From positions 112,663 to 176,662 of the forward strand of contig BDDD01000086.1 in the NCBI GenBank assembly GCA_001972305.1: a stretch of DNA of 64,000 bases, read 5' to 3'. Position numbers and translations under genes: made by a program. The notes under the pieces are model-generated. The model made no database searches and was not told where the DNA came from. It saw only the letters and a program-made list of their open reading frames with translations. Below are positions 46,532-59,232 of the stretch, piece by piece (positions within the stretch are counted from its first letter, which is position 1; every line of letters begins with the position of its first letter). Source of the DNA: Cephalotus follicularis (lineage: Eukaryota; Streptophyta; Magnoliopsida; Oxalidales; Cephalotaceae).

Positions 46532-49500
46532 CTATCCCAGAGGAATATCCCAGTTCTCACATAGGCTGTGATGCCACTCACACCTCTGTAACTTACGGCC
46601 CAACCATAGCTTCAAAGCCACATCATGTTTTATCCTGTTAATAATCTCTTTGGCAGGCGTAAACTCGTTCTTGAAGCATCTTCTGTTTCTTTCCAGCCAG
46701 ATATGATATACAGAGGCTGCAAAAGCAAGTTTACGCACAAACGATGGGAACTTTTGACCTCTAACATGATCCAACATCCATTGCACTTCGTCACTCCATT
46801 GAGATATCGGCCTTAGGATATTACACATGGATAGAGCAGCCCCCCAGATATTTTGAGAGAAGGGGCAGTGGAAGAACAGGTGTTCCAAGGATTCAACCTC
46901 ACCACAGTTGAAGACGCAAGATGCAGAGTTGATCACTCCCCAATCTAACAACTTGTCCCTGGTTCTATGAGCTCTCCTCATTGCCAACCACAGGCAAAAC
47001 GCATGCTTCGGAATCCTGGCCGGGTGCCAAACCGAGCTGTGCCAACCAACCTTTGCCGACCTGGCCTGGATGCTCTGCCAGGCGAGTTTAGTAGAGAAGG
47101 AGCAGCCTAACTCACCCCAGAAAATGCTATCCGAGGTATGGGAGATGGGAATATCCTGAACTGAAATCTGAATATCCACAAGGTCCGTAGAATTTGCCGG
47201 CCAGTCCCACCTACCCTCCCTAATCACCTCCTTGACAAGCGCGAGCCTGCCCAAGAGTGAGTGATGGATAACCCTATTCCCATATAGTGTATGCACTGAT
47301 TCCCCATGCATCCAAGGGTCAAACCAAAGGGAAAACTTATCACCCCTCCCACATTTATATATAAGATGCTTCTTGGCTACCGGCCGAAGGAGGAGGATTT
47401 GTCTCCAAGACCGAGAATGCAAGCCAATAGTCGGCAAGCTCCAGAAATTGGACTGTTTTATGAGATAAACATGGTACCATCTGGCCCATAGAGATTGGTT
47501 TATCACTATATCCCAGATCTGTTTGAGCAATAAGGCTCTATTCCACGTCTTAAGATCCTTAATACCAAGCCCCCCTTCCGCCAAAGGCTTACTCACCTCA
47601 ATCCACTTGACCTTGCCCCGGCCTTGCCCACCCCGAAGGAACTTTCTAAGGATTCGATCACACTCCTTAGCAATAGACGATGGAAGGAGGAAGGCACTGC
47701 ACCAGTAAACTTGCATGCTGACTAGAGTGGCCTTAACGAGCTGAAGGCGCCCAGCAAAGGATAATGATGTGTTGATCCAGCTACTCGCTCTAGCTGTGAG
47801 GCGCTCAACCAAAGGAGTGCAGTCAGTTTTTGAAAGTCTCTTTGTTATCAATGGTAGCCCTAGGTAAGTCACAGGGAGAGTGCCTTCCCTAAACTGGACC
47901 CTTTGTAGAATGGTAGCCTTTGTTCTTGCATTAGTATTGCAAAAGAAGATCATACTCTTGTGAGTGCTCACAGTTAGTCCTGACACATTTTTAAAGCTTT
48001 CCAACCCTTCCATAAGACAAGCCACTGACTCGAGATTGGCTGCCGAGAAAAGGAGGAGGTCATCAGCGTAACAGAGATGTGTGATGCTCAACTCTTGGCA
48101 TTTGGGGTGGTATTTGAACCTTCTGCCACTGACATCAGGGTGTAGGAGCTGGGAAAGAAAATCCATACCTAAGACAAAGAGATATGGGGAGATGGGGTCT
48201 CCTTGTCTTAACCCCCGTTTACCCGAGAAAAAACCATGTAAGGATCCATTAATCACCACCGAAAACATCAGATTAGTAAGACATTGTCGGATCCATGTGA
48301 CAAAATTCCTTGGACAACCAACCTTCTTCAACATAGCCAGGACGAAATTCCAATCCATGGTATCATAGGCTTTGTGTATATCTACTTTGATAGCACATCT
48401 AGCAGCACCTCTGTTGGAATGGTAGCCTTTGAGAATCTCTTGTGCTAAAAGGACATTATCCTTTATGTTCCTGCCCTTAATAAAAGCTGACTGAGCTGGA
48501 TGAATGAGATCTTGGAGGACAGATTTCAGTCTATTTGCTAAAATTTTTGCAATGGTCTTGTAGAGGAAATTACAGCAAGAGATAGGTCAGAATTCTCCCA
48601 TAGTCTCCGGAGTTTTTACTTTAGGAATAAGAGCAAGAATGGTAGCATTAATACACTGTGGCATATAACCAGTAGCAAAGAAGTCTAGAATTGCATCAAT
48701 GCAGTCTTCTCCCACCAGGCTCCAAGCTGCCCTGTAAAAAAACCCGTTATAACCATCCGAACCAGGGGCTTTGCTAGGGTTTAGAGACCACATGGCGTCT
48801 TTCACTTCCTGTCTAGAAATAGGACTACCCAGGGTCCTCTCTTGCTCCCCAGTGATCCGCTTATCATACTCAGATAGGTTGTAGGAGCCTGCTTCTTGAT
48901 TCAAAGACCCAAAGATATTCGTAAAATAATTTACAGCCACTTGGGCAATACCCTCTTCACTCTCCACCCAGACCCCATTGTCATCTCTAATTCTCACAAG
49001 GTGGTTCTTCGACTGCCTTACCTTAACCATTTTGTGGAAGTAAGCAATGTTAGAGTCCCCTTCTTTCAGCCATTGGATTCTCGATTTTTGTTTGTAGAAA
49101 GCTTCCTCCATTCTTGCTGCCTGCCCGACCTCTGTCCTTAGCTCTTTTTCTTTGGCTACCACACTTGGATCAGAGACCCCACTCTTCAAGGCATGCTTGA
49201 CCGAGTGAAGACAAGATCTTAGATCCTTAACTTTGGAATCCGGTCTTGTGCCAAGCCCCCGCAATAGCCCTTTAAGGCATTTAAGGCTTTTGTGGATAAC
49301 TACAAGAGGGGAACCAGAGAAAGACATATCCCAGACCTGCTTAACTATCGCCAGAAACCTGCCATCTTCGGTCCAGAAATTTAGGAACTTAAACGGTCTC
49401 CCTCTGTAAGGCTTCCTATCTCTCATTTGAATAGAAATCGGAGAATGATCCGATATCCCAGGAGGGTAATACATGGCGTATGCATCCCCTGCCATTTTAA

Positions 49501-50125
49501 ACCACCACCAGTTGCCCAAAGCTCTGTCAAGCTTCTTTGATATGGCTTCCGAACCCCCTCTCATATTGCTCCAGGTGAAGTGGAACCCCACACCCCTCAT
49601 ATCCTCCAACTCAGCCTTAGTAATAGCACTATTAAACTCATGCATTGCCTTTGTCACCCTTCCACTAGCACTGTGTTCACCGCCATATCTAGTCACGTTA
49701 AAGTCACCTAGCACTGCCCAAGGATTGTTTCTAAACCGATAAGCACAATGGTTTAGGTCATCCCAAAGAGATAATCTAGCCTTCCTATCACACATCCCAT
49801 ATACAAAAGAAACAAAAAAGTTTCTATTATTAGCAAGAGTCACCTATCCATGTATAGCCTGCTCATTTACATAAACGGGGTCAAAATGCAAAAGGGAAGA
49901 GTCCCACATCACAACTATTCTTCCCGACATAGATACACTGCAGTTGGAAACAAAACACCATCTCTTATTGATACTTCTAGCTACAAATTCCAGGTTATGT
50001 ATTCTTACCCTAGACTCCAAAATGCCAAGCAAGGAAATGCTATTGGAGCTAATGAAAGCCCTAATCTCATTTTGCTTTGAGGGATCATTCAAGCCCCTCA
50101 CATTCCAAGCGGCAATACTATTCAT
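46532..50125 (-). pseudogene. LINE ORF2: endonuclease, reverse transcriptase, zinc-finger domain
   Basis: One uninterrupted frame of about 1198 codons broken only by two stops. The apurinic-type endonuclease has [14 protein letters not shown] and SDHSPI; RT has [27 protein letters not shown] and YADDLLLFS; the C-terminus has the plant LINE zinc-binding region (CLWLAMRRAHRTRDKLL ... CPFSQNIWG). The stops are at 49844-49846 (TAG at a Trp position before VTLANN) and 48587-48589 (TGA at an Arg position after GEF). Both fit C-to-T decay of methylated cytosines. It would nick target DNA and copy its own RNA there. Confidence 0.93.
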
Positions 50126-51187
50126 TTGGATAAGCGAAATACCCCTAGGCCCTCCCGGCCTTTCTTCTTTATCTTCTTGTGCCCACTTGGGCCTCCAGGC
50201 AGTATGATTCTAGGAGAGTCACCTAACCTTCCCCCACTGTCTTCAGTTCCTTCCACCCCACCAGAAGCGTCACCAACTGCTGCAAATGTGTTATGGGCCA
50301 AGAGGCCCGGTGGCTTCTTAACAGGAGTTATAGGAGCCTGCTTCATCACTTCCTTCCCGGGACCTAGTTCTTCACCTAAAGGAGGCACTTCCAAACAGTT
50401 GTGCTCTTGAACCTGATCCTGATTGCTCCCTTTTCTCTTTACCGTAATCCATCCTTCTACATCATCCGGCTTTCTCTGTGCCAACACCATCGGTTTAGGC
50501 ATCCATTCCCTCCTTGCTGCTTTTGGACAGGTCTTATTTGAATGATCAAAAACTTTGCATAGTGTGCATGAGGCAGGCCGCCATGGATACTCAACTCCTA
50601 TATTTGTCGTGGTACTCCAAAGATGAGTCCGGATTCTTGGAAGGAGCAAAAAGGTCTTTCCAAGGCTGAGCCGATGATGGCAGGCCAGGTGATGGAACTG
50701 TTTCACTGTGCCCCACAGTCTCTTTGCCCTTCCCCGAGACGGCTATTTCTGGTACAAACTTCCCAGCCTGATTGGCAGCACTATATTTGCCAAGGACTTC
50801 CGTGACTGGCGCCACTTTTTCAACATTCTCTGGAGCCATACTCGAGACATCCTCTGCATCTATGGCCGCCGAACACACATGGGCTACAAACCCATCTGTC
50901 CAGGATGAGTTAGTCCTTTCGTTCTCACCAGATGAGCCGGACACCTGAGATCTGTCCACCAAGAGAGCTTGCGTCTCCGGAACCATAGACACTTGGGATA
51001 TTTCCCCTTCTTCCACGACAAGGGGTGGAGAGGTATGGTTTCTTTCACAAGCAAGCGGATCGCATGAGTTCGAGGCTCCAGCTACTTTAGGGATATCACA
51101 ACCAGGATCGACACTTAATGGCGCCATCAAGGGAGAAGGAAGATCTGGTAGGCGGAGGGAGCTACGTAGCGCTCGAGTGGGTTTCAT
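50122..51187 (-). pseudogene. LINE ORF1 with CCHC knuckle, internally deleted
   Basis: The likely start is MKPTRALRSSLRLPD at 51187; the frame runs through a Ser/Glu-rich region to PWKDLFAPSKNPDS near 50620. Another frame then continues with GVEYPWRPASCTLCKVFDHS, holding the CX2CX4HX4C knuckle, to a stop overlapping the ORF2 start. The DUF4283-type RNA-binding domain that normally lies between these parts is missing, so a deletion with frameshift around 50600-50620 is likely. Confidence 0.85.
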
Positions 51188-51679
51188 GAAGACCCACCAA
51201 AAGAAAAGGGGAGAGCAGAAGGCTAGAGGAGGATAGAGAGAGAAAAAAGGGGGGAAGACGAAGGAGAAGGAAAGGTAAAGGTAGGCTAGGCGAGAGCAGA
51301 GAGACAGAGAGGAAGGCAAGGGAGCGAGAAAGTTAGAGAGAAGGAAGAGCTTCTCTGGCTAACCCATGTTTTTTTAGGCGGTAATATCTCAATGAAATTG
51401 CCTTCTTTTCTACTCACACAGGTTGCAAGATTCCGTTTTGCCCAATAATTTTACTTTCCCTTCTGTTATAAGAGCTTATTCTTCTTGTTATTGTGCGGAT
51501 CATCCTGTTAAGGGAAGCAAATTCATGCCTATGTTTTCAAATTTGGATTTCGAGCAGCGAGGATCTTTGATATGATGACTTTGCGGGATTTTGTTTGGAC
51601 TACGTTAATGATGGAGATTGGATATTAATTTATTGTAAACGCTATGTGACAGCAACAAGGATAAGCAATTGTGTTTGTG

Positions 51680-51880
51680 ATGTGATATAGGTAGGGAGAT
51701 AGAAGAGATGTGAGAGAGACGAGATGAAGGAGAGATGAGAGGAAAAAAAAAGCATGTTTTATCTTAATCGTGGTTTAAATTAATACATAAAACTACAGTG
51801 TTTAATGACGTAGCATACTTTCTAATTATTATGTCGAACACAATCATATATATATATATATATATGAGTCCTAATAATCA
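51680..51880. repeat. Right arm of inverted repeat flanking the LINE
   Basis: Inverse counterpart of 45930-46140 (see that entry), at the outer side of the LINE on the right. Confidence 0.65.
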
Positions 51881-52251
51881 TGGCATTATTGAGACATCAA
51901 CAAGATCGCATTCATTTATTAATATGCAAAAGGTTAAAAAAAAAGACAATCATACATTGCAAGCAATAGATAAACTTTAATTAAAATATGTTAAGCACTT
52001 TTTAATTTAACAAAAATCAAAGATAACGTTTAAATCATAATGAAAAAATAAAAATAAAAATTTCAAAACATATGAAGTTTTTTTTTCATTTTTGTTGAAA
52101 TATAGTAATTATATGTAATATTAAAACATCATTTGAGCTCATATATATAACAAAGACATTAACAAAAAGATAAGCTTGAGAAGCACAGGGAGCTACAAGG
52201 AATTTTCTGTACTATCCAAAAAGACCAAACAAAAAGTAATAACCCTATTTC

Positions 52252-52620
52252 CTTTATAAATAGGACACCATTACAGGCCCTACCTCCTCCTAGTCCTACT
52301 CTCCTCTCTCATCCTGCAGCTCTCTCGCGTATAATGTCTTCTCCTACTGTCCACTTTCGTCTTGTAGCTCTCTCACATATAATGTCTCATCCTACACTTC
52401 TCTTTACTCCTACAGCTCTCTCTTGCCTAATGACTCCTCGCCTCCTCTTTCATCATCCACTCCACACTCGCATGTAAGTTTTCTCTTTTTTATTTTTAAC
52501 TTCTTAAGTTTTTTTTTTTATCTTTTAAACATTTTTTTTAAACTTGTTTTTTAAGATGCAGTTTGTCCAAACCAGAGGGTGGTGAGGAGGTGGAGCCAAA
52601 AAAGAAAGCAGTAGAAGATT
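52252..52620 (+). other. Gene-like segment: TATA box, short exon, strong splice donor
   Basis: TTTATAAATAGGAC (about 52254) is followed by a CT-rich leader and an ATG at 52334 opening a 47-codon frame. The frame ends at an excellent donor, CATGTAAGT (52490). A T-rich stretch leads to acceptor-like TTTTTTAAGATGCAG (52550-52564). Then one frame reads SKPEGGEEVEPKKKAVEDF before a TAG. No known protein was recognised. It may be a captured host gene fragment or a small unannotated transcript. Confidence 0.35.
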
Positions 52621-52924
52621 TTTAGAAGTAAGCAAAGTGCATTGTTATGGATCTTATGGATGCACTTTCTAAGATGGTGGATCTACTTAGTTATTCCCTC
52701 GTTGTTGGTCTTGAGTTTGTGCGTTTTGTCAATCCTATGCGACCTAAATTCTTTTTCACAATCTGTGTGTTGCTTGCCATTGTACCTCCTTGCATCAAGT
52801 TTATCCTTAAAAGGTTTATGTGATAAAGTTAGAGAAGAATGATCAGGATGTTAGAAAGAATTATCTGGAAAGTTTTGTGTAGTTTTTTAACTGGAGTGGA
52901 CAAACTTGTTATTTTGTAATGAGT

Positions 52925-53040
52925 ATTATTTCCGTCCACAGTCCTCCAACCCACTGATGTGGCAAGCTTTTCTAGTGACCTCTAATAAAAAAAACATGTG
53001 CAGTGCACATGACATATTTTTTTGAGAAATAATACACGTG
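52925..53040. repeat. Third copy of the foldback arm
   Basis: AACCCACTGATGTGGCAAGC...AGTGACCTCTAATAAAA, related to 45720-45830 in direct and to 45825-45905 in inverse orientation. It contains the perfect palindrome CATGTGCAGTGCACATG except for its central base. Confidence 0.65.
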
Positions 53041-54592
53041 CCTAGAGTATCGACACTTGACTTGGTTCTCTGAGCTAAGCACCGATTCTGGAAACCAAAC
53101 CTTCACTGTTTGGGTTATCCTTTAACACCTAGTTACTTGTTTTCAACGATTTATAATGTTTTCAAATACCTACTTGAACGAATTTCATTTGAGATCACTT
53201 GATCTCTTTTAAAACCGTTTTCTCCTTGTTAAAGAAGTCATGTTGATCTTTTTATAGATCAACTCATTGTACAACACTTTCGATTGACACGGTTGGCTAA
53301 CCAATCCATCGACCACTAGATTGCTTGACTAACTGATTGAACCGCAGTATTGTTGTTGGCCGACCCATGGTGTGGAATGATGGAATAGTCGTGTTGATGA
53401 TTGAGTGATTGATCGAGACCATAGACACACTTGTGATCTCTAGTCGAGTTTGCGTGGTATCCCACGCCGATTAGACATCCGTTGTCTAGTGGTTAGTGAT
53501 ATTATCACCGACTGTTATTGATATTGATCGATTTACCGTGACCATAGGTGATTAGTGACCTTTAGTCAGTAAGTAGGCGTTGGTTGTACAACCATCTATT
53601 CTCTTTGGTTAGATGGTCGCTGCCTATTGGCTATTGATATTGATTAATTAAGTGATTGTATTGTTCCTATATATGGGCCTAGTGATTCCAATCAATGCTG
53701 TAGGACTTCGTGTTCTGGTTACCGATGTATCACCATTGCGTTCCCTTCAAGTCGAGCTATTGTTATGAAAAAAAACCTCTTCTGGCTGAGCCTCCTGATT
53801 TGCTCTTAGAGACCTAAGCCAATGATTCAAGTTGTTGTTAGCAAGACTGCAAGTGAATGAATCCCATCCTTCTGGATCACGCTTCTTTCGAGCCGAGCTA
53901 CTGTTATTGTGCTTCCTTCGGGTTGAGTAATTCCTAGCATTGGCTAGAAGATCTAATTAGTTTGGATCAGCCGATCCTAGACGATTAGATGTGTCCATCA
54001 CCCATTTTTGAAGGACTAGTTATCGTGATGTAGACTATTGATATTGACATCGATACCATATTAAGAGGCCCTAAACTCTATAGGATTATTGATTGATTGA
54101 TTGTCTGATAAATGATTGATAGAATTGATTGTATAGATCTCATTCTTATACGCCGATATGGGATGGTTGTATATGGATGGCAAATCATAATTGGCATTCA
54201 TGTATCCACACACTTTTCACTGATATTGTACACATTGTTATCTTATGCACCGTTACTGTACACAACTATTGCATATTGTTATATAGCATAATCTGTGCAT
54301 GGAGATATACCTGCTTAGCCCTATGGCTAACCCATCTCTCAGGACGGGGCATTTATTGTGTTTCAGGTGGTTCAGCTGAACCTAGTGGACGTGGAGGCTC
54401 TTGTTAGCTATTGCTGTTGTAGTTGAAGATTGGACTCTTTTATCATTCATGTATAAGTACTGTATTTTTTATCTTGTATTTATACTTCATTCGAGCTTGT
54501 AATAATTTGTATTGTTTCCACAATATACTTTTATAAGCTTGAAGATATGTGTGTAATAAAGTTTTAAATTTATCCTACTTTTTGATATGTAT
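53041..54592 (+). repeat. Degraded gypsy-type LTR, left part
   Basis: No ORF is credible. The 3' portion (54290-54400) has GCTAACCCATCTCTCAGG, resembling the 3' palindrome region of solo LTRs 2 and 4. It continues beyond solo LTR 5 to about 57233, where CTTCGGGTTTGTTAC resembles an LTR end. The left boundary was not identified. Confidence 0.5.
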
Positions 54593-57178
54593 TGTAATAC
54601 CCCATTTTTTCACATAAAAATTTTCGAGCTTTTTAAAATATTTTGTGTGGATTGCCTCTTTATTTGGTTTTATGTGGGTTGGGCTTACTGATACCAGCCT
54701 TGGCCTTTTAGGTATCTGATAGTATGTGTTTATATGAATAAGTGATTTTTCTTTTTCTTTTTACTTTATTATTTAAAACCAAATCTTTTCCTTTATTTTA
54801 AAAATAAATTTTTTTCTCTCTCTCTTTTCTCTCTCTCCCGAATTCTCTCCCTCTTTCTCTCAATCTCTCATGTATTCCCTCCTTCTTTCCCTCTAACTCC
54901 CCCAAAATCTCTCCATATTTCCTTATCTCTCCCACTCTCCCCTTTTATCTCGCCTGTATCTCTCTTCCTTCACGTTTCTTCTCTTGCGTCTGGAACAATC
55001 GCCGCAACTGCAAGCCTTGGGATTTCTTGCTTCCTTCTACGATTTCTGCATCAATCAGGTATGCCTTCGATATTTCAGATTAAGGGATTCATTTGTTTTG
55101 AATTAAACAATCTGAAAATGACAGTTTGGGAGACCCCTTTTCTCTTTTGAATTTAGTTTTTGCACAGCCCCTGTTTCTGTGTCTTGTGAGGAATTCGGAT
55201 GTCTTATGTATGTTATATAAACTGGTTTTGATAGCTGGTGTTTAACAATTTGATAGAAAACAGAGAATATGTGTAAAGGTTGAGAATTTCGCCCCTATCT
55301 ATAAGCATGAACATAACATGCATAGATTCTTTAGTCCCTTTATGTTCCTTTTACGGTTTTGACATCCTATAGGTTCAGATAATCTTGTTATGGCCCTCTG
55401 ATAGTCTGGTATCTTGTTACAAAACAGAATTTCTATAGAAATCGTAGGCACCAGTGCTGAGTTCAAGCAGAATAGTCGGGTGCCTTCATAAATAGTCAAC
55501 TGCTTTGCATAGACAGTCGATTGTACTGGAGGAAAATCTATAAACCTGTAGTCCAAGTTGAGCAGGCGGCTGCCCAAGATGAACAGACGGCTGATCGGGT
55601 TGAGTAGTCGACTGGAGTCCTGTTCCAGTCGACTGGTACCTTTCACAGTCGACTGGATCTCTGTCCCAGTCGACTGGTTGGAGTAAAATTCCAGCTTAAA
55701 TTTCTCTTATTCCTCTTTAAGGCTCTGTTATGTTCTGTTTTGATGCTTCCCCGATAGTTTTAAGTCCTTATAAGGATTATATGGTTTCTTTTAGATAATT
55801 ATAACAATCAAGGAACAAGCTAGGGATTTGTTGATCTTCTCTTGAGAATAAATTGGTGATTGAATGAGGTACGGATACTTTCGTTCTTGGATATCTTCAT
55901 CTGATTTTATTGAAACAATTTCAGTTTTACTTATATGAATGAGGTACGGATTCTTCGTTTTTGGATTATCTTTCTCTGATTTTATTAGAATAAATCACGT
56001 TTATAAGCAAAGTACGAATGTTTTGTTCTTGAATATCTCCTTTGATTTTTATTGGAATAAATTCAATTTTAGCTTTATGAATAAAATATGAATTTTATTT
56101 ATTGTCATCTCTTTTAATTACTATACAAGATTAAATGAGATTGATTTTGCTAAGTAAGTATGTTTGATTTCCGGGCAAGTATGAAATTGTTATTTGATAA
56201 GTTATTATCGTTTGATAAATGACTTTCAAAATGAGAAACTTTGGTTATATATATGAAAATTGCATGTGTTTGAAATGACTTTTGTGAATATCATTATTTT
56301 GAAATGGTTGAATACTGAGAATGTAACCACCTATTGGGGTACCATAGGCATGCTGCAGGCTTGGCACGGGAGCATGACACTATTCGTAGCGGTGTGATCA
56401 GTCTACGGCATCTCTCTATGTATGATATCCTATGGAGAGGATTTGGATCCAATTATGATTGTCACCTGAGTGTGATATATGTATGATAGAGGCGTATGGG
56501 TCAGCCCTAGGATATATGATATGTAATGATCGGGAATCGATTGTGTAGTACACGTCATTCCATTCGGCATGTGGATCCCCGGGAATCCCTTGCATATGTA
56601 TATGTTAGTTATGTATGTGCATCTCTCAGATATGAATGAAAACTTATATCTATCTTATGAAAGTTTATGAATCTATATGTATATCATGTTCGAAAATTCA
56701 TATCTACTTTATAAAGATTCTGAATCTATATGCAAATATTGTTTTGAAGGATTTTGGCAATCTGTCCGTTTTAAGTTTTATCATTTATTTTTTTGATTCC
56801 ATATCCGTACGGAGGTTTGCTCAGCCACGTTTTTGTTTTCCATGCGGCAGGTTATCAGGGACATCAGGGGAAAGTGTGATGAGTAATCCACCGAATGTTA
56901 GAGTTTTAGTTAACAGCTTAATCATTTATATTTTAGTTGAATATTGTGGTCATGTGTGGACATTCGGAGATTTATTGAGACTTAAGCTTAGTTTTGAATC
57001 TGAATATTATTTATGGTTTTGAGTTTATCGTAATGTTTCGGATTTATGGTTTTGATGATCTTAATAAATGATAGTTTATCTTATTTTGATATTTTGGAAA
57101 AAAGATTTATCCTTTGTTGATATGATTTTTGTAAGTTAGTTTAGTGTGATATCCTGATCCCAAAATGGGGGTGTTACA
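54593..57178 (+). mobile_element. Gypsy-type solo LTR 5
   Basis: 2586 bp, TGTAATACCCC...GGGGGTGTTACA, with a perfect 5-bp duplication TGTAT (54588-54592, 57179-57183). Same family as solo LTR 3. It carries a CAGTCGACTG cluster at 55485-55685 and a region of three related 80-bp-scale segments (AATGAGGTACGGATnCTT, 55860-56040). ORFs such as 56636-57022 have no recognisable content. Confidence 0.93.
55485..55685 (+). repeat. CAGTCGACTG palindrome cluster in solo LTR 5
   Basis: Perfect copies near 55623, 55645 and 55667 (CAGTCGACTGG), with AGTCGATTG, GGCGGCTG and AGTCAACTG variants upstream. Confidence 0.88.
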
Positions 57179-57206
57179 TGTATCCTAGGCCCGAATATTG
57201 TAATTA

Positions 57207-57783
57207 TTATTGAATGTAATGCTTCGGGTTTGTTACCTGTACGCAGGGAGTTACATCATCATCATTAGAATCAGTCACCGAAAAGCCTCTGTGAAATTGA
57301 GTCCTCAACTTGGATACAACTTTCATGTGAGCTTGATGATGAGCATCCAACTCTGCATCAAGGGAATCCATCCTCACTTTCAATCGTCCTTCCATTTCAT
57401 GAAGGTAATCAAGTACGGTTTCCATGGAGGCGTAAGATTGAATTGGTGAAGCCTCCATACCCGTATCTTTGAGTTTTGCGTCTGTCACCCGTATTTCACC
57501 TTGCCCCATTCTTAACCATACATTGTTTTTCTTCTCCCAATGCATGCGGACAATGGTATGAACATTAATAATATTCGTCATCTTCAAGGACTCTCATGCC
57601 TCCGCCTCAAGACGAACATTAAAAAGCTTAAACAACAAAGTTAGAAAGCCTCAATAGGCAACTTCCCTCTATCCTTGTTGAGGGTTTCCTTCATGTGCCG
57701 AAGGATCAATAGAGGGAGGTTCAACATTGTCCCCGTGACTATGTGCCACATAATATATAGCTCTATCTGACTCACATAGTCAT
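57207..57783 (-). pseudogene. Accessory ORF of SIRE-like element, C-terminal part
   Basis: Continues the ORF of 60568-61113 across solo LTR 6. Core residues YVSQIELYIMWHIVTG and LNLPLLILRHM match LVNLPYLITNHM of the 39937 ORF. A frameshift near 57640 leads into MHWEKKNNVWLRMG and a predicted coiled coil (VLDYLHEMEGRLKVRMDSLD). It ends near the degraded LTR boundary. It is inactive because of frameshifts here and stops upstream. Confidence 0.7.
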
Positions 57784-59057
57784 TGTAGCGTCCCCGACTC
57801 GAGTCCGCTAATAGCTCAAAGCGAGCTCCGAAGATCGGTGCGTTACGTGGGTGCGACCTTAGACCGTCAAATCGTTTAACCATTTAACGATCCATTTCAT
57901 ATCATTTAATCTTGACTTAGATTTAAAACCTAACATTATTACTCAATAACTTCACAGGATCACATATGCTTACATCTTTGAACACCAATTTCAAGATATC
58001 GCATTCTCGTTATCATGATCGTTTCTATAATACCTTTGCATTTGTACATCACTTAACATGTAACCTTACACAGCGGAAAAACATAAACTTATTACATCAG
58101 AAAACAATCATATACTCACCTTTATCATTAACTTCTTATACTCTCAAGTATGTTCAATAACTTTTGATATCATTATCTTACATAAAAACATCATAACCTA
58201 AAGCGTTCATTTCCTTACTTTAACATCTATACATTGTTTATCGTAAAACGTTACATGGCGGAAAACATAAACATATGACATTAAAACATAACTTCATAAC
58301 AATCATACTTCCTTTCCTTACACTTCTTTCGCGAACTTCCTCTAAAGCTCGCAACTTCACGTTCAACATTTCCTGGAAGATTTATTTGAAAACAAGACAT
58401 TGAAAGGAGTGAGCTTTAAAGAGCCCAGTAAGAATCTTAGTCATAAAACGTTATCGAAATCCGTTATTTTTGATAATCTTTATCAAAACGTTTCAACATC
58501 ATACATTTCAAAACATCGTTGAAAATTTTCTTCTAGTTTTCAAAACAAGAACATTGTACTATCAAAATACTCTTTTCTGATAACTTTCATAAAATCAGAA
58601 CATTTCTAAAATCATGCATTTTCCGGTGTATAACACCGACATACTTGAAAATAATCAAAACGTTTTCCATTCATACATTCTTTTGGCTTGTATCACAGCC
58701 ATAATTGAAAACATCATTAAAATCATTTTCTTCACATTCATAAACAAAACATCTTTAAAACCCTTTTTCTGTTCATATCTCATGAAACTGAACATTTCAT
58801 AAAACTTGATGGTCGTGAACCTTTAATGAACCCTTTCACACCGCTTCACTGGGGCATTGTGCACTCCCCGATTACTATCCTTACATCACATGCATGTCCG
58901 CGAGTACTTTATGCTCCATTAACATTAATCCATCTCAGATTCTTTCCCCTTGGATCGCCATCCAAGGGTGGTTCATTCATTAATCTTTACAAAATTAATC
59001 CTCACTAGATCGCAATCCAGTAGTTGTTCATTCATTTCATAAAACATTTCTTAATAC

Positions 59058-59232
59058 TTTGAGTGACAAGCTCAAAGTATTCATAACACATTTCTCTTCA
59101 TTTGAGTAATTAACTCAAATGCATTCATAAAACATTTCTCTTCATTTGAGTAATTAACTCAAATGCATTCATAAAACATTTCTCTTCATTTGAGTAATTA
59201 ACTCAAATGCATTCATAAAACCATTTCATAAT
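59058..59232 (-). repeat. 44-bp tandem repeat, each unit with a TTTGAGT/ACTCAAA palindrome
   Basis: Three identical 44-bp units start at 59101, 59145 and 59189; a diverged unit precedes them (59058) and further single palindromes occur at about 59243 and 59356. Each unit holds TTTGAGTAATTAACTCAAA, able to form a 7-8 bp stem. Confidence 0.9.

Larger units (their letters stand above)
46288..51398 (-). mobile_element. L1-type LINE, 5.1 kb, inactive
   Basis: Flanked by a perfect 13-bp target duplication TGCCTTCTTTTCT (46275-46287, 51399-51411), with a short poly(A) tail (T-run at 46288-46296 on the plus strand). The minus strand carries ORF1 and ORF2 in the usual order. Because the 5' leader is present, the copy is probably near full length. 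Confidence 0.94.
51412..52924. other. Mutator-like/foldback interior, gene-poor
   Basis: Continues the DNA left of the LINE. It holds the right arm of the inverted repeat (51680-51880), an AT-rich stretch with a TA run (51847-51863), and a gene-like segment at 52252-52620. No conserved ORF is visible. Confidence 0.55.

Noticed and set aside
52642-52842. 66-codon hydrophobic ORF as a membrane protein
   Set aside because: No conserved motif, no supported promoter or splice linkage, and it lies in repeat-derived DNA.
56636-57022. 128-codon ORF in solo LTR 5
   Set aside because: It lies within an LTR whose ends are fixed by a perfect duplication; the composition is AT-driven and not conserved in sister solo LTR 3.
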